NCBI RefSeq assembly: GCF_002979435.1
Contig: NZ_PCOV01000004.1
Coordinates: forward strand, 1-64,000
Direction: 5' to 3'
Length of the DNA: 64,000 nucleotides
From: Microbacterium sp. MYb66
GTDB lineage: Bacteria > Actinomycetota > Actinomycetes > Actinomycetales > Microbacteriaceae
In this document: positions 60,161 through 64,000 of the stretch, one piece after another
How positions within the stretch are numbered: position 1 is the stretch's first letter
How the letters are laid out: every line of letters begins with the position of its first letter
Program-made: the position numbers and the translations under genes
Notes under the pieces: model-generated
Databases searched by the model: none
Seen by the model: only the letters and a program-made list of their open reading frames with translations
Told to the model about the DNA's origin: nothing

Positions 60161-61168
60161 ATGAGTGACCCCGACGTTCCCCAGCCCGAGAAGCCGGCTG
60201 ACGTGGACGACGTCGTCGGCAGCGCGAACGCCGGCCTCGACGCCGCCGCCGCCGCAGGCGCGGATGTTCCCGGTGCCGACGATGTCCCCGAGGGTGAGCC
60301 GGTCGACACGTCCGTCGACTCGGACCTCGCCGCCTTCGAAGCGGCCGAGCGGGATCACCCCGGCACCTTCGCGCCGCCTCCTCCCGCCGCATCCCCGGCC
60401 GTCGAGGAGCCGCGTGCCTGGGCCGAGGAGCCCCGGGAGGATGCCGATGCGACCGCCGTGTTCGTCGCACCGGCCGCCGCCACCTTCGCCGATGAGCGCG
60501 CCGAGTCGGGAATGGCCGATGCCGCGTACGCTCCCTACGGTGACGACTCCGAGACGCGTATCGTCCCGTCCGAGCCGCTCGTCGTCGCGGCCGCCGCACA
60601 GCCGCAGCCCATCTTCGTTCAGGCCCCCGAGCCCCCGCGCGACCGGGGCAACCGCGGCACCGCAGGCGCCATCGGACTGCTCGCGACCCTCGTCTTCGCC
60701 GTGCTGTACCTCGGCACGGCGCTCGGGCTCCGCGCGATCGCAGGGGACGTGACCGGTGAGAACATCGGCGAGGCCGCGATCGCCCCGCTGGCCACATGGG
60801 GCTACTGGACGCCCGTCGTCGTTTTCTTCCTCGGCTTCTGGCTGCTCGGAGCGATCATCAACCGCGGCCGCTGGGGACTCTGGGTGGTCTTCGGCATCAT
60901 CGTCGGTCTCATCGCGTACGCCGGCCACATCCTCGGACAGCTCTTCGAGGCCCCGTTCTGGAAGCTCACCGCCTCGCAGGGCCTCGATCTGGTCGGGGAG
61001 CAGCTGCTCGCCCCGCTGGCCATCGCCGCCTTCGTGTTCGCCCGCGAGCTGACGATCTGGTTCGGCGCCTGGGTCGCTCGCAGCGGTGCCCGCAAGACCG
61101 AGCTGAACGCCGAGGCGCAGCGCGAGTACGAGCGCACCCTCGAAGCCGGCCCGACGCTGGCGAGGTAA
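60161..61168 (+). CDS. Hypothetical membrane protein with long acidic N-terminal domain
   Basis: 335 aa. About 165 residues of Pro/Ala/Asp/Glu-rich low-complexity sequence, then about four TM helices (about residues 170-195, 220-240, 245-265, 290-310). ATG at 60161 behind GAGAGG. It lies between the sugar importer and the translation genes and ends before a strong hairpin. No family recognised. It might be a surface or scaffold protein with an intracellular disordered arm. Function unknown. Confidence 0.6.
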   Translation: MSDPDVPQPEKPADVDDVVGSANAGLDAAAAAGADVPGADDVPEGEPVDTSVDSDLAAFEAAERDHPGTFAPPPPAASPAVEEPRAWAEEPREDADATAVFVAPAAATFADERAESGMADAAYAPYGDDSETRIVPSEPLVVAAAAQPQPIFVQAPEPPRDRGNRGTAGAIGLLATLVFAVLYLGTALGLRAIAGDVTGENIGEAAIAPLATWGYWTPVVVFFLGFWLLGAIINRGRWGLWVVFGIIVGLIAYAGHILGQLFEAPFWKLTASQGLDLVGEQLLAPLAIAAFVFARELTIWFGAWVARSGARKTELNAEAQREYERTLEAGPTLAR

Positions 61169-61188
61169 TCACGAACTCCACCACGCCG

Positions 61189-61218
61189 AACCCCCGCGGA
61201 CCCGAGTCCGCGGGGGTT
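61189..61218 (+). terminator. Strong 13-bp terminator hairpin (AACCCCCGCGGAC stem)
   Basis: A perfect stem (61189-61201 with 61206-61218), loop CCGA, followed by TTTC. It ends the preceding membrane gene, yet lies within the open frame of the following gene, which affects the choice of start there. Confidence 0.7.
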
Positions 61219-61233
61219 TCGGCTGTCCTCGCC

Positions 61234-61668
61234 GTGGCGCTCGCCACCATCAGCTTCTTCGCGCTCGCGGTCTTCGGGCTCGGTGCACTGAGCGTGGCGA
61301 CGGATGCGGACATCATCGCGGTGCGGGATCTCGGGCAGGCGCCCGGCGTGATCGGCATGCTCGCCGCGGTCGTGTCGTTCGCGCTCATGCTGTGGTCGAC
61401 GCTGCGCCGCGGCGATCCCTCCTACGTCGCCACGATCGCGATCGCGTTGGTCACCGGTCTCGTTCATCTGGCCGCGGTGTGGATCGCCGTGCTGGTCGGA
61501 ACCGGGAGCATCGTGCTCGCCACCGCCGTCGCAGGCGATCTCGTGCGTGGCGGAGCGAGCGCGATCCTCCTGCTCGCGGCCCTGATCGCCGCGTGGGGTG
61601 GGATCGCCCTCCGCCGCACCCGCGCAGAGCATCCGCGCTGGCCCTGGGAGCGCGACGAGGACGAGTGA
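61234..61668 (+). CDS. Hypothetical membrane protein, start uncertain
   Basis: 144 aa as annotated from a GTG at 61234, with about four hydrophobic helices and a C-terminal WPWERDEDE. The frame stays open upstream to 61168 through a natural-looking N-terminus ITNSTTPNPRG, but it has no ATG, GTG or TTG there (it begins ATC at 61168). The terminator stem falls in this upstream part, so translation may start at GTG 61234 after it, or at a rare ATC. Function unknown. Confidence 0.45.
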   Translation: MALATISFFALAVFGLGALSVATDADIIAVRDLGQAPGVIGMLAAVVSFALMLWSTLRRGDPSYVATIAIALVTGLVHLAAVWIAVLVGTGSIVLATAVAGDLVRGGASAILLLAALIAAWGGIALRRTRAEHPRWPWERDEDE

Positions 61669-61760
61669 CCTCCGACCGGCGGAGGGAGGCGGAGATGATC
61701 CGCCCCGCCGGGGTGCGGGAAATCGCGGCGGTGGCAGGCGACGCGCCGTACGCTGGTGGG

Positions 61761-62408
61761 GTGGAGCGCTCATTGGAGACGCAGGTGGACCAGGCCGTCG
61801 AGGCCTGGTTGCGCTGGGTGCCGCGCTGGGAGCCGGCGACCCACCGCGGTCGAGTCGCGCCGTGTCGCCGCTGCCTCGGATCGCCGATCCTCTCGGCCGC
61901 CGGGATCGGGGCGAACACCCCTCACGGCGTGCAGCACGGGCTCTCGACCCGGATCAAGACCATCGTCGACCACGCGGTCGCCGACTACACGGCGCGGAAC
62001 CTGCCGATGCTGCAGCGCGAGCTCGATCAGCAGGCCGCACGCAACCGCGCCCGCAGCTACCGCCCGGCCGAAGACCTCGACCCTGAGTTCGACGGGCTCC
62101 CGCTCGACCCGGAGCCGGTGGCGGGGGCGCCGTTCCTGTTCACGATCGCGGGACTCGCAGACGACTCCGCCGCGGAGCTGCCCGCGCTGCCGCCCTTGAC
62201 GGAGGAGGCGAAGATCGCCCTCCGGCAGGAGGTCACCCTCGCCGACGAGTATGCCAACATGGTCGGCCGCGAGATCTGCGGCATCCTGCTCCGTCATCGC
62301 ATCCACATTCAGGCCGCCATCTCGCAGCACGTCGAACCGCAGATCGAGGCGCTGCTGGCGGAGCTGACCGAATCGCTGGACTCGCCGTTCGACCCCGACC
62401 TGCCGTGA
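61761..62408 (+). CDS. Hypothetical protein, Zn-ribbon-like CxxC near the N-terminus
   Basis: 215 aa. CRRC at about residue 39-42 is the only visible motif; the rest is alpha-helical and polar. TACGCT ends exactly 6 nt before the GTG (61749-61754), which favours this start. A GGAGG-preceded ATG at 61695 would add 22 residues that do not resemble a protein start. It is encoded upstream of the str operon and ends before a small hairpin. Function unknown. Confidence 0.6.
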   Translation: MERSLETQVDQAVEAWLRWVPRWEPATHRGRVAPCRRCLGSPILSAAGIGANTPHGVQHGLSTRIKTIVDHAVADYTARNLPMLQRELDQQAARNRARSYRPAEDLDPEFDGLPLDPEPVAGAPFLFTIAGLADDSAAELPALPPLTEEAKIALRQEVTLADEYANMVGREICGILLRHRIHIQAAISQHVEPQIEALLAELTESLDSPFDPDLP

Positions 62409-62414
62409 GGGGGA

Positions 62415-62432
62415 CGCGGCTCCCGAGCCGCG
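62415..62432 (+). terminator. Small hairpin after the hypothetical gene
   Basis: CGCGGCTC-CC-GAGCCGCG, a perfect 8-bp stem just past the stop codon, upstream of the str operon promoter. Confidence 0.5.
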
Positions 62433-62448
62433 CCGGACTTGCGCTCAT

Positions 62449-62477
62449 TTGACCGTCACGTTACGCGGCATTACACT
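62449..62477 (+). promoter_or_regulatory. str operon promoter
   Basis: TTGACC (62449-62454) and TACACT (62472-62477) with a 17-nt spacer, a near-consensus housekeeping promoter. The transcript starts near 62484, giving a leader of about 160 nt. Confidence 0.7.
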
Positions 62478-62486
62478 TGACCAGGT

Positions 62487-62547
62487 GTGTGCACGTCTTG
62501 ACGTGCGCACTGGGCGTCGGCACCATGCCGGTCCGCTCCCACGGCAT
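62487..62547 (+). other. Leader hairpins of the str operon
   Basis: GTGTGCACGTC pairs with GACGTGCGCAC (62487-62510, TT loop, one G-T pair) at the very 5' end of the mRNA. A smaller ATGCCG/CGGCAT stem is at 62525-62547. This could protect the mRNA or take part in S7-type autoregulation. The latter is inference. Confidence 0.5.
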
Positions 62548-62643
62548 ACCCACCACACCAAAAGCTCGTCGATTCCGGCGTGCCGGTGGGTCATGATGTG
62601 AAACCCATCACGCTGTCACCGTGCAGCACTATGAGGAGAGAAC

Positions 62644-63012
62644 GTGCCAACCATTCAGCAGTTGGTTCGCAAGGGTCGCTCGCCCAAGGTCACCAAGACC
62701 AAGGCGCCGGCGCTCAAGTCGAACCCGCAGCAGGCCGGGGTCTGCACCCGCGTCTACACCACCACCCCGAAGAAGCCGAACTCGGCGATGCGCAAGGTCG
62801 CTCGTGTGAAGCTCCGCAACGGGACCGAGGTCACCGCCTACATCCCCGGTGAGGGCCACAACCTGCAGGAGCACTCGCTGGTGCTCGTGCGCGGCGGTCG
62901 TGTCAAGGACCTCCCCGGTGTGCGTTACAAGATCGTCCGTGGCGCCCTGGACACCCAGGCTGTCAAGAACCGTAAGCAGGCTCGTTCCCGCTACGGCGCG
63001 AAGAAGGGTTGA
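62644..63012 (+). CDS. rpsL: 30S ribosomal protein S12
   Basis: 122 aa, full length: begins [11 protein letters not shown], with the decoding-site loop [17 protein letters not shown] and [10 protein letters not shown]. The GTG start is preceded by AGGAG. It is the first gene of the str operon and a target of streptomycin resistance mutations (Lys in KPNS region). Confidence 0.97.
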   Translation: MPTIQQLVRKGRSPKVTKTKAPALKSNPQQAGVCTRVYTTTPKKPNSAMRKVARVKLRNGTEVTAYIPGEGHNLQEHSLVLVRGGRVKDLPGVRYKIVRGALDTQAVKNRKQARSRYGAKKG

Positions 63013-63017
63013 GTTAG

Positions 63018-63488
63018 ATGCCTCGTAAGGGTCCCGCCCCCAAGCGCCCCGTCGTCAACGACCCGGTATACGGCGCGCCGATCGTCACCTCGCTGGTGAA
63101 CAAGATCCTCGTCGACGGCAAGAAGTCGCTGGCCGAGTCGATCGTCTACGGCGCCCTCCGCGGTGTCGAGGCGAAGAACGGTCAGGACGCCGTCGCCACG
63201 CTCAAGAAGGCGCTCGACAACGTGCGCCCGACCCTCGAGGTCCGCAGCCGCCGCGTCGGTGGCTCGACCTACCAGGTGCCGGTCGAGGTCAAGCCTCACC
63301 GTGCCAACACGCTCGCACTGCGCTGGCTCGTGAGCTACGCGAAGGGCCGTCGTGAGAAGACGATGACCGAGCGTCTGCAGAACGAGATCCTCGACGCGTC
63401 GAACGGCCTGGGTGCCGCGGTCAAGCGCCGTGAGGACACGCACAAGATGGCCGAGTCGAACCGCGCGTTCGCTCACTACCGCTGGTAA
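63018..63488 (+). CDS. rpsG: 30S ribosomal protein S7
   Basis: 156 aa, full length: [12 protein letters not shown] start, [10 protein letters not shown] and REKTMTERL central part. It nucleates the 3' domain of 16S rRNA. The 5-bp gap to rpsL shows tight operon coupling; a strong hairpin follows before fusA. Confidence 0.97.
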   Translation: MPRKGPAPKRPVVNDPVYGAPIVTSLVNKILVDGKKSLAESIVYGALRGVEAKNGQDAVATLKKALDNVRPTLEVRSRRVGGSTYQVPVEVKPHRANTLALRWLVSYAKGRREKTMTERLQNEILDASNGLGAAVKRREDTHKMAESNRAFAHYRW

Positions 63489-63496
63489 ACAGCTTC

Positions 63497-63529
63497 GCCC
63501 GCCCCTCGGCCACTCGCCGAGGGGCGGGC
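63497..63529 (+). terminator. Stem-loop between rpsG and fusA (attenuator or processing site)
   Basis: GCCCGCCCCTCGGC pairs perfectly with GCCGAGGGGCGGGC around CACTC. No long T-run follows. Because fusA continues downstream, this probably modulates read-through or RNA stability. Confidence 0.65.
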
Positions 63530-63575
63530 ACCCCCTCTTCGCAGTACGACTGCTCCAAAAGATAAGGACACTCCT

Positions 63576-64000
63576 GTGGCACAAGACGTGCTCACGGACC
63601 TGAGCAAGGTCCGCAACATCGGCATCATGGCGCACATCGATGCCGGCAAGACCACGACGACCGAGCGCATCCTGTTCTACACGGGCGTCAACCACAAGCT
63701 CGGCGAGACGCACGATGGTGCCTCGACCACCGACTGGATGGAGCAGGAGAAGGAGCGCGGCATCACGATCACGTCTGCCGCCGTGACCTGCTTCTGGAAC
63801 AAGAACCAGATCAACATCATCGACACCCCCGGTCACGTGGACTTCACGGTCGAGGTGGAGCGCTCGCTCCGCGTCCTCGACGGTGCCGTCGCGGTGTTCG
63901 ACGGCAAGGAGGGCGTCGAGCCCCAGTCCGAGACCGTCTGGCGTCAGGCCGACAAGTACAACGTCCCCCGTATCTGCTTCGTCAACAAGATGGACAAGCT
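63576..64000 (+). CDS. fusA: Elongation factor G, 5' part only
   Basis: The first 141 codons or so are in the window. GTG start, then G1 motif AHIDAGKTT, switch region [10 protein letters not shown], and G3 DTPGH (in [12 protein letters not shown]), ending at NKMDK (G4), at the window edge. A GTPase for ribosome translocation. Partial only because the window stops. Preceded by AAGGA. Confidence 0.95.
   Translation, partial: MAQDVLTDLSKVRNIGIMAHIDAGKTTTTERILFYTGVNHKLGETHDGASTTDWMEQEKERGITITSAAVTCFWNKNQINIIDTPGHVDFTVEVERSLRVLDGAVAVFDGKEGVEPQSETVWRQADKYNVPRICFVNKMDK

Noticed and set aside
61695..61760. Upstream ATG start with strong GGAGG for the hypothetical gene
   Set aside because: The -10-like TACGCT exactly 6 nt before GTG 61761 fits the leaderless pattern, and the added residues do not look conserved. 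The choice is not proven.
1..64000. Insertion sequences, prophage or integrative element
   Set aside because: No transposase, integrase, phage structural gene or att repeat was seen. Clusters are uniform in codon use.

Overview
The window is 64 kb of high-GC, densely packed, strongly coding bacterial DNA. The features point to an actinobacterium, most likely Microbacteriaceae and probably Microbacterium or a close relative. These are the many GTG starts, stop/start overlaps (ATGA and GTGA), an IdeR/DtxR-type iron box, a menaquinone pathway, actinobacterial DUF families (DUF4229, DUF6421, DUF6716), a two-domain DUF2156 membrane protein, and the rpsL-rpsG-fusA order at the right edge. The genus is an inference. 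I see no insertion sequence, prophage, CRISPR array or rRNA. It reads as ordinary chromosome with several accessory clusters.

Layout. 1-5.1 kb: a catabolic operon of the gamma-glutamylation type (peptidase C26 hydrolase, SDR, glutamine-synthetase-like ligase, aldehyde dehydrogenase, FadR-type GntR regulator). 5.1-12.3 kb: threonine aldolase, an MFS transporter, an SDR with a repeat-rich promoter, a DUF6421 protein divergent from an Lrp regulator, a DUF4287 protein, MenA and a DUF4229 protein. 12.3-19.5 kb: a beta-propeller-like hypothetical protein, then a structured ~300-nt leader and a five-gene nonulosonic (sialic-type) acid operon: GT2, polysialyltransferase-like, CMP-nonulosonate synthetase fused to a HAD phosphatase, a NeuB-family synthase without SAF domain, and DUF6716. 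19.5-25 kb: TetR with a divergent SDR and an MDR oxidoreductase, a DrrAB-type ABC exporter divergent from a WYL regulator, and an atypical tRNA-like element.

25-33.5 kb is one tightly overlapping minus-strand operon for siderophore iron. It holds a binding lipoprotein, two FecCD permeases, a FecE-type ATPase, a pair of exporter-fold half ABC transporters resembling IrtAB, and a siderophore-interacting reductase. It lies behind an IdeR-type box, with an AraC regulator beside it. 33.6-44.8 kb: ArfB, a small secreted/membrane protein, SDR, TetR with a divergent MFS pump, a nucleotidyltransferase, an HTH protein and its small membrane partner, a rhomboid-like/DUF2156 fusion, a tyrosine phosphatase and a DsbA-like protein. 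44.9-54 kb: the menaquinone region (menD, isochorismate synthase, menG, polyprenyl diphosphate synthase) with PPK2, DUF402, a ferredoxin-NADP reductase and an alpha/beta hydrolase. 54-59.8 kb: GntR, YajQ, a lipoprotein and a maltose-type ABC importer under LacI-type operators. 59.9-62.4 kb: small membrane and hypothetical genes. 62.4-64 kb: the str operon promoter, rpsL, rpsG and the 5' part of fusA, which runs off the window.

A feature common to the window is leaderless expression. At least 15 genes on both strands have a TANNNT hexamer ending exactly 6 nt before the start codon, and two more at 7 nt. This matches a -10 box whose transcription start coincides with the initiation codon. The most novel-looking parts are the nonulosonate operon with its leader and unusual enzyme architectures, the tRNA-like element with an aberrant D arm, the asymmetric IrtAB-like pair and the repeat-rich promoter at 8.4 kb.
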